A model generated the notes under the pieces. That model was given only the letters and a program-made list of their open reading frames with translations, was not told where the DNA came from and ran no database searches. From JAUIAI01 sp050633665 (lineage in GTDB: Bacteria; Pseudomonadota; Gammaproteobacteria; Burkholderiales; Burkholderiaceae_E): a stretch of DNA of 64,000 nucleotides. Shown here in pieces: positions 50,981 to 59,372 of the stretch. Within the stretch, counting starts at the first letter, position 1; each line of letters begins with the position of its first letter. Location of the stretch: positions 1-64,000 of the forward strand of contig JBOEGY010000006.1 in assembly GCA_050633665.1 (NCBI GenBank), written 5' to 3'. A program made the translations under genes and the position numbers.

Positions 50981-51010
50981 CTGCATCCATAGGTGCTTCT
51001 GAAACGTAGT
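50981..51010 (+). promoter_or_regulatory. Putative ECF sigma promoter of the DUF4331 unit
   Basis: CTGCATCC (50981-50988), 16-nt spacer, CGTAGT (51005-51010), 58 nt before the DUF4331 ATG. Fourteen bases and the spacing are identical to the element at 47185-47214, while the spacer sequences differ. Confidence 0.78.
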
Positions 51011-51068
51011 GAATAGACAGACGCGCTATTAGGCGCACCTGCCACTACAACTGCCAGATGGAGCAACC

Positions 51069-52601
51069 ATGAGAATCACTAATCCAAGATCCGCGTTAGC
51101 CGGGGTTTCGGTAATCGCGGCAAGTCTTGCCGCGGGGCTGACAATCAATGTTGACAACGCGTTTGCCTCAAGTCATCGCGAGGCGCCGGCTATTACCGTA
51201 ATGCCCAAAGTCGATGCGACAGACTTTTATATGTTTCGCAGTTATGAGTCGGGCCGCGAAGGCTATGTCACATTGATCGCAAATTATCTGCCATTGCAAG
51301 ACGCTTACGGTGGCCCTAATTATTTCAGGCTCGATCCGTCCGCGCTCTACGAAATTCACATAGACAATAATGGCGACGCGCAAGAGGATATTACGTTCGG
51401 TTTTCGATTCACCAACAGTCATCAGAAGATCGCACTCAATGTCGGCGGACAACAGGTTGAGATTCCGTTGTCGCAGGCTGGCGGCATTGCATCGCGAGGC
51501 GACGGTACGATCAATGTCACCGAGTCTTATTCATTGGATATCACACGCGGTGGGCGGCGTAGCGGAACGCGCGAGGCGGTGACTGATCTGGCCGGCGGGA
51601 GCGCCGTATTCGCCAAGCCTGTCGATAATATCGGCGAGAAAACTTTTGGGCCCGGGCAAGGATATGCCCAATATGCCTGGCAGCACGCCAGTGAAATTAA
51701 TATTCCCGGCTGTGCAGCACCGGGCAAAGTGTTCGTTGGCCAGCGTAAAGACCCGTTCATGTTGCCGTTGGGCCGTATATTCGACCTGATCAATCTGAAT
51801 CCGCTGGGCGCGGAAGCGGGCGGTAATGCTGACGATCTGAATGACAAGAACGTCACCTCGCTTATTCTGGAGGCGCCGATCTCCTGCCTGACCAACGGTT
51901 CGGAGCCGGTCATTGGCGCATGGACTACTGCCAGTCTGCGCCAGGGGCGCATCCTGAACCCGGAGCCGGCGGGTTTTGGCGATGCGGATGTGCAAGGTGG
52001 CCCGTGGGCTCAAGTTTCGCGACTCGGCATGCCGTTGGTCAATGAAGTCGTAATCGGTCTAGGAGACAAGGATCGTTTTAACGCGTCCAAGCCGGCTAAT
52101 GATGGTCAGTTCGCTACTTATGTGACTAATCCGACTCTGCCTGCTCTGGTGGAGTTGCTGTTCCCAAGTGCGCCGGCACCGACCAATTTTCCTCGTACCG
52201 ACCTGGTCGCGGCTTTTCTGACCGGACTGAAGCTAAAAGATGGGACGGTCGTGAATCAACCCGTTAATGTCACACCGGCTGAGATGCTGCGTCTGAATAC
52301 CCAGATCGCGCCGACGCCCGCTGACCGTCAGCACAATCTTGGGGTCGCAGGGGGTGATCTTGCCGGTTTCCCCAATGGGCGCCGGCCTGGCGATGATGTC
52401 GTTGATGTTTCGCTGAGGGTTGCGATGGGGGCATTGTGTGCCTTGAGCGGCGCAGACGACAATCTTAACGTCGGTTGTACCCCCGCAGATGCGGCGGCAG
52501 GCGGTGCGCCGATCACGGACGGGGTGCGTACCGATGCGAGCCAGTTTTACACAACATTTCCCTACCTGGTTGCACCGCTTCCCGGTGCAACGACCCACTA
52601 G
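51069..52601 (+). CDS. DUF4331 exported protein
   Basis: A 510-residue protein with a GGAG site 6 nt upstream. Signal peptide cleaved after about residue 34 (NAFA), giving the family-typical mature start SSHREAPAIT. The DUF4331 core follows: DATDFYMFRSYESGREGYV, YEIHIDNNGDAQEDITFGF and later DVSLRVAMGALCALSG. No catalytic motif is apparent; the family is exported and of unknown function. Two Cys pairs could form disulfides. It is under an ECF-type promoter identical to that of the sigma operon and precedes a small lipoprotein by 9 nt. Confidence 0.92.
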   Translation: MRITNPRSALAGVSVIAASLAAGLTINVDNAFASSHREAPAITVMPKVDATDFYMFRSYESGREGYVTLIANYLPLQDAYGGPNYFRLDPSALYEIHIDNNGDAQEDITFGFRFTNSHQKIALNVGGQQVEIPLSQAGGIASRGDGTINVTESYSLDITRGGRRSGTREAVTDLAGGSAVFAKPVDNIGEKTFGPGQGYAQYAWQHASEINIPGCAAPGKVFVGQRKDPFMLPLGRIFDLINLNPLGAEAGGNADDLNDKNVTSLILEAPISCLTNGSEPVIGAWTTASLRQGRILNPEPAGFGDADVQGGPWAQVSRLGMPLVNEVVIGLGDKDRFNASKPANDGQFATYVTNPTLPALVELLFPSAPAPTNFPRTDLVAAFLTGLKLKDGTVVNQPVNVTPAEMLRLNTQIAPTPADRQHNLGVAGGDLAGFPNGRRPGDDVVDVSLRVAMGALCALSGADDNLNVGCTPADAAAGGAPITDGVRTDASQFYTTFPYLVAPLPGATTH

Positions 52602-52610
52602 GAGCAGAAG

Positions 52611-52943
52611 ATGAGTGCAACTTCACTAAGTAAGTCTTTTGTTCACTGGCTCAGAGTCGGTGCTTATGTCAGTGTGATAACGGTTGCGGCCTGCGGCGGT
52701 GGTGGTGATACAAGCGCCGGTAGCAGTGCGGATAATGCCGATGATGGTTCCAGCGTTGCCCAGACGGACGGAAACATGCCGGCAAGTGCGTTCAACAGCA
52801 GCAATAGCTTTCTGGCCTGGGTCAAGGATTTCGCCAACCCCGATCAGGAGTCCGGAGAGCCGGTCAGAATTGCTAAGCCGAACGGTTCCGGATCAGCAGC
52901 CGTTGCTGCCGATGAAACCTCTGAACCCGTTCGCTTGCGGTAA
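52611..52943 (+). CDS. Small lipoprotein of the DUF4331 unit
   Basis: A 110-residue protein with a lipoprotein signal ending VAAC followed by GGGG, then a Ser/Asp-rich linker (SSADNADDGSSVAQTDG) and a short conserved-looking segment NSSNSFLAWVKDFANPDQ. It probably tethers to the outer membrane. Co-transcribed with DUF4331 (9 nt gap, GGAGCAG site). No family recognised. Ends before a hairpin shared with a convergent gene. Confidence 0.75.
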   Translation: MSATSLSKSFVHWLRVGAYVSVITVAACGGGGDTSAGSSADNADDGSSVAQTDGNMPASAFNSSNSFLAWVKDFANPDQESGEPVRIAKPNGSGSAAVAADETSEPVRLR

Positions 52944-52958
52944 CTCGGACTGATGATT

Positions 52959-52990
52959 GCTGGTTCCCGCCTGGGAAGGTCGGAACCAGC
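52959..52990. terminator. Hairpin between convergent genes, possible terminator
   Basis: GCTGGTTCC (52959-52967) pairs with GGAACCAGC (52982-52990) across a 14-nt loop, between the lipoprotein gene and the convergent GGDEF-EAL gene. No T tract, so termination is only possible. Confidence 0.4.
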
Positions 52991-53002
52991 TGCTTGGCAG
53001 CG

Positions 53003-55156
53003 TCAGTTGGCGGCGGTGAGGGCGATGCTCTCGCGAGCCAAGATCCAGTCCTGCAAGTCCTGAATTGGTTTGGGCCTGCAATGCAGGTATCCCTGAACGA
53101 GATCACATTTGAACTCACGCAGTATTTCTTCCTGGGCGATGGTTTCAACGCCTTCAGCGACAACGTCGAGTCGCAGACTGTGAGCCAGTGTGATCGCAGC
53201 ATTGACGATGGCCGCGTCGTCCGCATCCGTTTGCAGGTCTTTAATAAAACTGCGATCAATTTTGAGCGTATCAATCGGGAAGCGCTTCAGATAGCTTAGC
53301 GATGAATAGCCGGTGCCGAAGTCATCTATTGATAACTTAATACCGGTCGCCTTCAATTGATGCAGCAGGTTTATCTGGCTTTCAACATTCTCGACCAGTA
53401 GTCGTTCGGTTAATTCCAATTCCAGACAATTTGCCGGCAGGCCAGAGGCTCGTAACGAGTCTTCGAGTTCTTCGATCAGGTGGCTATGTTTCAGTTGCCG
53501 GGCTGACAAATTTACCGAGACCGCCACTTCTTTGCCAATTTGCTTGTGCAACGCCTGTACCTGATGACAAGCCGTATTGGTTACCCACTGGCCGAGCGGG
53601 ACGATCAACCCGGTGTCTTCTGCCACCGGAATGAATTCAGCCGGGCTAATCAACCCCAGCGCGGGGTCTTGCCAGCGTATCAGGGCTTCCAGCCCACAAA
53701 TTTCTCCATTGGCGATCGATATTTTCGGTTGATAGTGAAGAACAAATTCGTCTTGTTCGATCGCCCGTCGCAAGCGGGCCTCAATATCTATTCGCTTAAG
53801 GGCTCGCTCCTGGATTTCATTGGTATAAAAATGGAATCCGTTACGCCCTCTGTTTTTGGTTTCATACATTGCGCCGTCAGCCTGCTTAAGCAGGGTCTGG
53901 GCGTCTTCAGAGTCGTCAGGGCAAACGCTGATGCCGATGCTACTGCCGATGTGGACGTCGGTTTCGTCAACCCGGAACGGTACCGCAAGTGCTTCATTGA
54001 CTCTGCGCGCAACGATGGCTGCATCTTCGACCTGGCGGAGCTTGGACAGCAGAATGACGAATTCATCGCCCCCGATTCGGGCAACAACCTTCTTTGTGCT
54101 TGTCCTGACGGGTTCAGCATGGGCTGCGCTGGCAACGATGTCGGTGTCCCGCAGGCAGCTACGCAGTCGTGTGCCGACTTCTTCCAATACCTGATCGCCA
54201 ATCTGATGACCCCAGCGGTCGTTAACGCTCTTGAAGTGGTCGAGATCGATCAGCAGGACTGCCATCGGTTGTTTATGGCGAATAGCGATGCCAACTGCCT
54301 GGTTGAGATGCTCTTGCAGCAGGGCACGGTTTGGCAGCCCGGTAACGCCGTCATAGTAGGCGAGCGTTCTGATCCGCGTCTCGGCCTGACGGCGCTCGGT
54401 GATGTCTTGCATAGTGCCTGACAGGCGGAGCAATTGACCGTCTTCGTCTTTTTCCACCCAGGCGTCGAAGCTTACATAAAGCTCGCGTTGCTCATAGGTG
54501 ACCCACCGGAATTCAAAACGCCGGCCGGCTTTGTTTTCAATAATCTGCCAGAGAGAATGCTCTATCCTGGCGCGATCATCCCGATGCACCGAATTGAGAA
54601 ATTCCGTCTGATGCAGGTATTGCTCATCCAGGCCAAGCAAGTCGGCCAGAACGTTCGAGCACTTGAAACCGCTGCCTGGCAGATCGTATGTCCAGGTCCC
54701 CAGGCGGGCAATGCGCTGGGCGTGGATCAGCGACTCTTCCCGGTGACGGAGCTGGTCAGCGGTGTCTTTGGCTCGCAGAATAAAATTCATTCTGTGAACG
54801 AGCAAATCCAGATTAAGCGGTTTGTTGGTAAAGTCTGTGGCGCCGGCACCGAATGCATTCGCAACCGAATCTGAGTCTTCCGAGCCGGTCATGATCAGGA
54901 TCGGCGTGTGGCGGCCGGCAGGTAACGCTCGCAAATGGGCGCATACTTCAAATCCATTGATTCCGGGCATTCTGACATCGAGCAGGACAATACCGGGAGG
55001 AGACTGCCTGAACGACTCAATGCCGCTTTCGCCGTCTTCGGCCGTACGCACGACAAACCCGTTATCTTCCAGATGAGATTGGGTCAGCAGGCGAATCGTT
55101 TCATCATCGTCAATGACGAGGACGTCGCGCGGTTTTTTTCCGGTGCGGTCAGGCAT
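53003..55156 (-). CDS. Response regulator with PAS, GGDEF and EAL domains
   Basis: A 717-residue c-di-GMP protein. Receiver domain about 10-125 with phosphoacceptor Asp60 in VLLDVRMPGINGFE; PAS about 145-255; GGDEF domain about 260-445 with intact IGGDEFVIL (362-366); EAL domain about 455-705 with GLEALIRW (490-492 = EAL), IDDFGTGYSS and AEGVETIAQ. Both catalytic sets look intact, so it could make or degrade c-di-GMP. An insertion (about residues 340-356) separates an RDTD motif from the GGDEF signature, so the usual inhibitory RxxD site five residues upstream is displaced. Monocistronic, convergent to the DUF4331 unit. Confidence 0.93.
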   Translation of the reverse strand: MPDRTGKKPRDVLVIDDDETIRLLTQSHLEDNGFVVRTAEDGESGIESFRQSPPGIVLLDVRMPGINGFEVCAHLRALPAGRHTPILIMTGSEDSDSVANAFGAGATDFTNKPLNLDLLVHRMNFILRAKDTADQLRHREESLIHAQRIARLGTWTYDLPGSGFKCSNVLADLLGLDEQYLHQTEFLNSVHRDDRARIEHSLWQIIENKAGRRFEFRWVTYEQRELYVSFDAWVEKDEDGQLLRLSGTMQDITERRQAETRIRTLAYYDGVTGLPNRALLQEHLNQAVGIAIRHKQPMAVLLIDLDHFKSVNDRWGHQIGDQVLEEVGTRLRSCLRDTDIVASAAHAEPVRTSTKKVVARIGGDEFVILLSKLRQVEDAAIVARRVNEALAVPFRVDETDVHIGSSIGISVCPDDSEDAQTLLKQADGAMYETKNRGRNGFHFYTNEIQERALKRIDIEARLRRAIEQDEFVLHYQPKISIANGEICGLEALIRWQDPALGLISPAEFIPVAEDTGLIVPLGQWVTNTACHQVQALHKQIGKEVAVSVNLSARQLKHSHLIEELEDSLRASGLPANCLELELTERLLVENVESQINLLHQLKATGIKLSIDDFGTGYSSLSYLKRFPIDTLKIDRSFIKDLQTDADDAAIVNAAITLAHSLRLDVVAEGVETIAQEEILREFKCDLVQGYLHCRPKPIQDLQDWILARESIALTAAN

Positions 55157-55426
55157 TTAGCAATAATCCACGTGCCGATCAGTTGGTAGTGCGAGGCTTA
55201 GGAGGTCAATGTCTGACTATGCGCCGCCCGGCCGACCAGCGATCGGGTAAACAGGCGGGTTATTGTCCGGCTATTGGCAAAGGCATTGAAGCGGTTGATG
55301 GTTGCGGGTCTTGATTGCGTCGCTCAATTGACTGCAGTAAGCTCCCTGGCTACCGACTCATCAGTCCTAAACCCCGCGTGCCGGCGAGCCCGAGCCGCGA
55401 CCAGAAACTGGAACAAATCACCTTTT

Positions 55427-56020
55427 ATGACCCAATCAATCGAGTTCTACTTTGATGTCGGCAGCCCCGCGACTTATCTCGCCTATACCCAGCTTCCGGC
55501 ACTTGCGCAGACCGGCAACGCCGAGCTGATTTACAAGCCGATGCTGCTCGGCGGAGTGTTCAAGGCGACAGGTAATGCCAGCCCGATCACGGTTCCAGCC
55601 AAAGGGCGGTGGATGGCCGATGATCTGCAACACTGGGCTGATAAATACGCTGTCCCTTTTCAGTTCAATCCTCATTTCCCTATTAATACCCTGGCTTTGA
55701 TGCGCGGTGCCACCGGCATTCAGATGCGGCAACCGCAAGACCTCAAGCGCTACCTCGATGCGATATTTTCGGCTATGTGGGTCAAACCTCGCGACTTGAA
55801 CGATCCTGCCGTTGTCGCCGCGCTGTTGACCGAGCATGAGTTCGATGCCGGGCAATTCATGGCGTTGATTGCCGATCCACTGGTCAAGCAGCAACTGATC
55901 GCCAATACTGAAGAGGCGGTAAACCGGGGAGTCTTTGGTGCGCCCAGTTGTTTTGTGGGCGAGAAGCTGTTTTTCGGGCAAGACCGGCTGGACTTTATCG
56001 CCGCTGCACTCAGCCAATGA
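55427..56020 (+). CDS. 2-hydroxychromene-2-carboxylate isomerase family (DsbA-fold) protein
   Basis: Start at the ATG at 55427, where family similarity begins; the frame extends to 55274 without it. The 197-residue protein has SIEFYFDVGSPATYLAYTQL (Ser in place of the DsbA CxxC), YKPMLLGGVFKATGN, FNPHFPINTLALMRG and GVFGAPSCFVGEKLFFGQDR. Such kappa-class GST-like isomerases act in naphthalene and other aromatic pathways, but many are of unknown substrate. Lies 16 nt before a Crp-like regulator gene on the same strand. Confidence 0.9.
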   Translation: MTQSIEFYFDVGSPATYLAYTQLPALAQTGNAELIYKPMLLGGVFKATGNASPITVPAKGRWMADDLQHWADKYAVPFQFNPHFPINTLALMRGATGIQMRQPQDLKRYLDAIFSAMWVKPRDLNDPAVVAALLTEHEFDAGQFMALIADPLVKQQLIANTEEAVNRGVFGAPSCFVGEKLFFGQDRLDFIAAALSQ

Positions 56021-56036
56021 TCCCCGGAGAGCCGTC

Positions 56037-56696
56037 ATGAGCTGGCTGAGCAGGTTCCCCGGTTTGTCTTCGCTGGATGAGTCGATTCAGTCATTGCTGA
56101 TTGACCAAAGCAAGATTGTCAACGTGCCCCAGGGTACGGTCATTTTCGGGCCCGGCAAGTCGCCCGAAAACCTGTTATTGATGCTCGAAGGCACGGTCCG
56201 GGTGCAGCAGCTATCGGAAGGCGGGCGAGAAATCGTCTTGTACCGCGTCAGGGCTGGCGAGAGTTGCGTGCTCACGACCGCTTGCCTGTTGGCGTTTGAG
56301 GATTATTCGGCCGAAGGGATCGCAGAGACCGATGCTCAGGCGGTTGCGATTCCCCGAACCGTATTCGACGAGTTGGTCGCTCGGTCAAAGGAATTTCGCC
56401 AGTTCGTGTTTTCGGCCTATTCCAAGCGGATAACCGACTTGTTCTATGTGATTGAAGAGATTGCTTTTCAACGCATTGACATTCGTCTGGCACAAAAGCT
56501 TCTTGAGCTGGCCGGATCGGGCAGCACGGTCAAAGCCACTCATCAGCAGATGGCAGCCGAGCTGGGGACCGCGCGTGAGGTCGTTTCCAGGCAGCTTCAG
56601 GAGTTTCAGCGCAGAGGCTGGGTCGCGCAAAGCCGAGGGGTCATCGAGTTGGCTGAAGCTCCGGGTATGGCCGCGCTGGCCGATACCCCGGTTTAG
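56037..56696 (+). CDS. Crp/Fnr-family transcriptional regulator, sulfide-cluster type
   Basis: Start at the ATG at 56037 (GGAGAG 5-6 nt upstream), 219 residues. N-terminal cNMP-like beta-roll with LMLEGTVRVQQLSEGGREIV and two Cys (Cys77 and Cys83 in GESCVLTTACLL); C-terminal winged helix with recognition helix TAREVVSRQLQEFQRRGW. No four-Cys FeS set of FNR. The Cys pair is a candidate thiol/persulfide sensor. The palindrome GTGAC-N3-GTCAC 15 nt after its stop, upstream of the persulfide dioxygenase gene, is a plausible operator. Confidence 0.88.
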   Translation: MSWLSRFPGLSSLDESIQSLLIDQSKIVNVPQGTVIFGPGKSPENLLLMLEGTVRVQQLSEGGREIVLYRVRAGESCVLTTACLLAFEDYSAEGIAETDAQAVAIPRTVFDELVARSKEFRQFVFSAYSKRITDLFYVIEEIAFQRIDIRLAQKLLELAGSGSTVKATHQQMAAELGTAREVVSRQLQEFQRRGWVAQSRGVIELAEAPGMAALADTPV

Positions 56697-56710
56697 GCCC
56701 GCAGGGTTTG

Positions 56711-56723
56711 GTGACCTTGTCAC
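56711..56723. promoter_or_regulatory. Candidate Crp/Fnr-type operator before the sulfide genes
   Basis: GTGAC (56711-56715), CTT, GTCAC (56719-56723): perfect 5-bp arms, in the 81-nt gap between the Crp-like regulator and the MBL gene. Confidence 0.5.
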
Positions 56724-56777
56724 TGAACTTACAGGCGAATTCACGCATATTGGTCAGCTCAGCATTTGGAGCCACTT

Positions 56778-57662
56778 ATGACACCTGTTTCCGTTCAAAT
56801 GGATGTGATCCCCGAGGTCACCGGATTTTTTGACGAACAGACCAATACCATCAGCTATTTGGTCAAAGACCCGAACTCGTCGGCATGCGCTGTCATTGAT
56901 TCAGTATTGGATCTGGACTATGCCTCCGGGCGGATCTCTTATACAGGCGCCGACAAGATCATCGCCCAGATTCGTGATCAGGGGTTGGAACTGACCTGGT
57001 TGATCGAGACGCATGTGCATGCGGATCACTTATCGGCCGCGCCGTATATCCAAAGCAAACTCGGCGGCAAGATTGGTATTGGCAAGCAGATCAAAGTGGT
57101 ACAGGAGGTTTTCGGCAAAGTCTTCAACGAAGGGACGGATTTTGAACGTGATGGCAGTCAGTTCGATGAATTATTTGAGGACGGTTCAAGTTATCAGATA
57201 GGGTCGATGACCGCGACCGCAATGGCCACGCCCGGACACACGCCGGCCTGCATGGTGCATGTCATTGGTAATGCGGCGTTTGTCGGCGATACCTTGTTCA
57301 TGCCAGACGGTGGCTCCGCGAGAGCCGATTTTCCTGGCGGCGATGCAGGCGTGCTCTATGACTCGATTCAACGAGTTCTGTCATTGCCCGACTCGATGCG
57401 CCTGTTCATGTGCCATGACTATGGGCCAGATGGCCGCGCGATCGCCTGGGAAACCACGGTTGCCCAGGAGAAACAAAACAACATCCATGTCGGCGCCGGC
57501 AAGACCCGGGAACAGTTTGTGGTGTTTCGCTCTGAACGGGATGCAACCCTGGGCATGCCCAGGCTCATTCTTCCGTCGCTGCAAGTCAATATGAGAGCAG
57601 GGCAGTTGCCAACGGATGCTGACGGCAACCTGATGTTGAAAGTGCCGCTTAACGCGCTCTGA
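56778..57662 (+). CDS. MBL-fold persulfide dioxygenase-like protein
   Basis: Start at the ATG 56778 with GGAG 6 nt upstream; 294 residues. Metal ligands as in ETHE1-type persulfide dioxygenases: ETHVHADHLS (His79, His81, Asp83, His84), TPGHTPACMVHV (His), FVGDTLFMPD (Asp) and MCHDYGPDGR (His). These enzymes oxidise glutathione persulfide to sulfite. Its neighbours, an SQR fusion and a SulP transporter, fit sulfide detoxification or oxidation. Confidence 0.9.
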   Translation: MTPVSVQMDVIPEVTGFFDEQTNTISYLVKDPNSSACAVIDSVLDLDYASGRISYTGADKIIAQIRDQGLELTWLIETHVHADHLSAAPYIQSKLGGKIGIGKQIKVVQEVFGKVFNEGTDFERDGSQFDELFEDGSSYQIGSMTATAMATPGHTPACMVHVIGNAAFVGDTLFMPDGGSARADFPGGDAGVLYDSIQRVLSLPDSMRLFMCHDYGPDGRAIAWETTVAQEKQNNIHVGAGKTREQFVVFRSERDATLGMPRLILPSLQVNMRAGQLPTDADGNLMLKVPLNAL

Positions 57663-57697
57663 TCAACAATTTCCGATAACCCCTCCCGGACGCTCAC

Positions 57698-59371
57698 ATG
57701 AAAACCAAGTCTTTGACTGATGAGTTATCAATCTCCGCGCAGGTGACCGCGGCGGACCTCCCCATGCTTGCGGCGAACGGGGTTCGTTCGATCATTTGCA
57801 ACCGCCCCGACGGCGAAGCGGCTGATCAGCCGACATTCTCTGAAATTCAAACGGCTGCCAAGCAGACCGGAATACAGGTTCAGTATCAACCAGTCGCAGC
57901 CGGCAAAGTCAGCGATGATGATGCCAGGGACTTTGGCGAGCTGATGCGGACGCTGCCCAGGCCCATACATGCCTATTGTCGTACCGGGACGCGCTCGGCA
58001 ACGCTGTGGTCACTCAGTGAGGCTCGGCATCGGCCGGTCGCCGAGATTCTGGCGCTGACCAAGGCAGCAGATATTGATGTGTCAGGCGTGGTGCGGCGCA
58101 TTGCCAACGGCGGGAAAACCCCTACTGATACCGGCGACGCGAGTTTTGATATTGTCATTGTCGGTGCAGGTGCAGCCGGTATCTCGGTTGCTGCGAGTTT
58201 GCAGTCCCGCCAGGCTGATCTGAATATTGCGGTCGTCGATCCGGCGGACGTTCATTATTACCAGCCGGGTTGGACAATGGTGGGCGGCGGTATTTTTGAG
58301 CCAGCGGAAACCGCTCGCACGATGGGCTCAGTTATTCCGGCGGGCGTTCACTGGCTAAAGGCCGCTGTGGCCGCTTTCGAACCCAAGAGTGATGCAGTCA
58401 TTCTGGATGGCTGCCGGGTCGTCAAGTACAAGCGCCTGATCGTCTGTCCGGGTATCAAGCTGGACTGGCATCGGGTAGAGGGCCTGGTCGAAACGCTTGG
58501 TAGTCATGGGGTTACCTCCAACTATCGCTACGATCTGGCGCCTTATACCTGGGAGCTGGTCAGGTCGATGCGTGCCGGTCGGGCATTGTTTACCCAGCCC
58601 CCTATGCCGATCAAATGCGCCGGCGCCCCGCAAAAAGCCTTATATCTGTCAGGCGATCACTGGTGGCGACAAGGCGTGCTGAGCGATATTGAAATTGAGT
58701 TTCACAATGCCGGCGGCGTTCTCTTTGGCATCAAAGACTATGTACCGGCGCTTCAGAAATATATCGAAAAGTATCAGGCCGGGGTTAACTTTTTCAGTAA
58801 CCTGGTCGCGGTTGACGGGCCGGCAAAGAAAGCCTGGTTCGATGTCGGCAAGCCTGATACTGAGGTAAACCGGGTGTCGGTTGAGTTCGACATGATGCAT
58901 GTTTGCCCGCCGCAGACTGCGCCCGATTTCATTCGGGTCTCACCGCTGGCAAATCCGGCCGGATGGGTCGATATTGATCAAAGTACTTTGCGTCATCAGA
59001 TGTTCGACAATATCTGGTCTCTCGGTGACGTCACCAGCGCACCCAATGCCAAGACAGCGGCGGCTGCCCGCAAGCAGGCGCCGGTTGTCGCCGCCAACGT
59101 GATTGCCGACATCCAGGGTAAGTCTCCGGTAGCGGTCTACGACGGCTATGGCTCTTGTCCCTTGACCGTTGAACGCGGCAAAATCGTGTTGGCGGAGTTT
59201 GGATATGGGGGCGCACTATTGCCTAGTTTTCCAAAGTGGCTGGTTGACGGTACGCAGCCGTCACGAGCTGCCTGGCTGCTAAAAGAGCGTATTTTGCCGC
59301 CCGTTTACTGGAAGGCTATGCTGCGGGGCAAAGAGTGGATGGCCAGGCCGGAGAAGGTCACCGTTTCCTGA
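57698..59371 (+). CDS. Rhodanese-like (DUF442) / sulfide:quinone oxidoreductase fusion
   Basis: A 557-residue fusion. Residues about 1-130 are a DUF442/tyrosine-phosphatase-fold sulfurtransferase with the loop YCRTGTRSA (Cys94). Residues about 145-557 are a flavoprotein of the type II SQR group: VGAGAAGISVAASL dinucleotide motif, IKCAGAPQKALYLSGDHW with one catalytic Cys and GYGSCPLTVERGKIVLAEF with the other. It would oxidise sulfide to a persulfide, pass electrons to quinone and hand the sulfur to a carrier. Membrane-associated via the C-terminus. Followed by a SulP gene only 1 nt later. Confidence 0.92.
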   Translation: MKTKSLTDELSISAQVTAADLPMLAANGVRSIICNRPDGEAADQPTFSEIQTAAKQTGIQVQYQPVAAGKVSDDDARDFGELMRTLPRPIHAYCRTGTRSATLWSLSEARHRPVAEILALTKAADIDVSGVVRRIANGGKTPTDTGDASFDIVIVGAGAAGISVAASLQSRQADLNIAVVDPADVHYYQPGWTMVGGGIFEPAETARTMGSVIPAGVHWLKAAVAAFEPKSDAVILDGCRVVKYKRLIVCPGIKLDWHRVEGLVETLGSHGVTSNYRYDLAPYTWELVRSMRAGRALFTQPPMPIKCAGAPQKALYLSGDHWWRQGVLSDIEIEFHNAGGVLFGIKDYVPALQKYIEKYQAGVNFFSNLVAVDGPAKKAWFDVGKPDTEVNRVSVEFDMMHVCPPQTAPDFIRVSPLANPAGWVDIDQSTLRHQMFDNIWSLGDVTSAPNAKTAAAARKQAPVVAANVIADIQGKSPVAVYDGYGSCPLTVERGKIVLAEFGYGGALLPSFPKWLVDGTQPSRAAWLLKERILPPVYWKAMLRGKEWMARPEKVTVS

Positions 59372-59372
59372 G

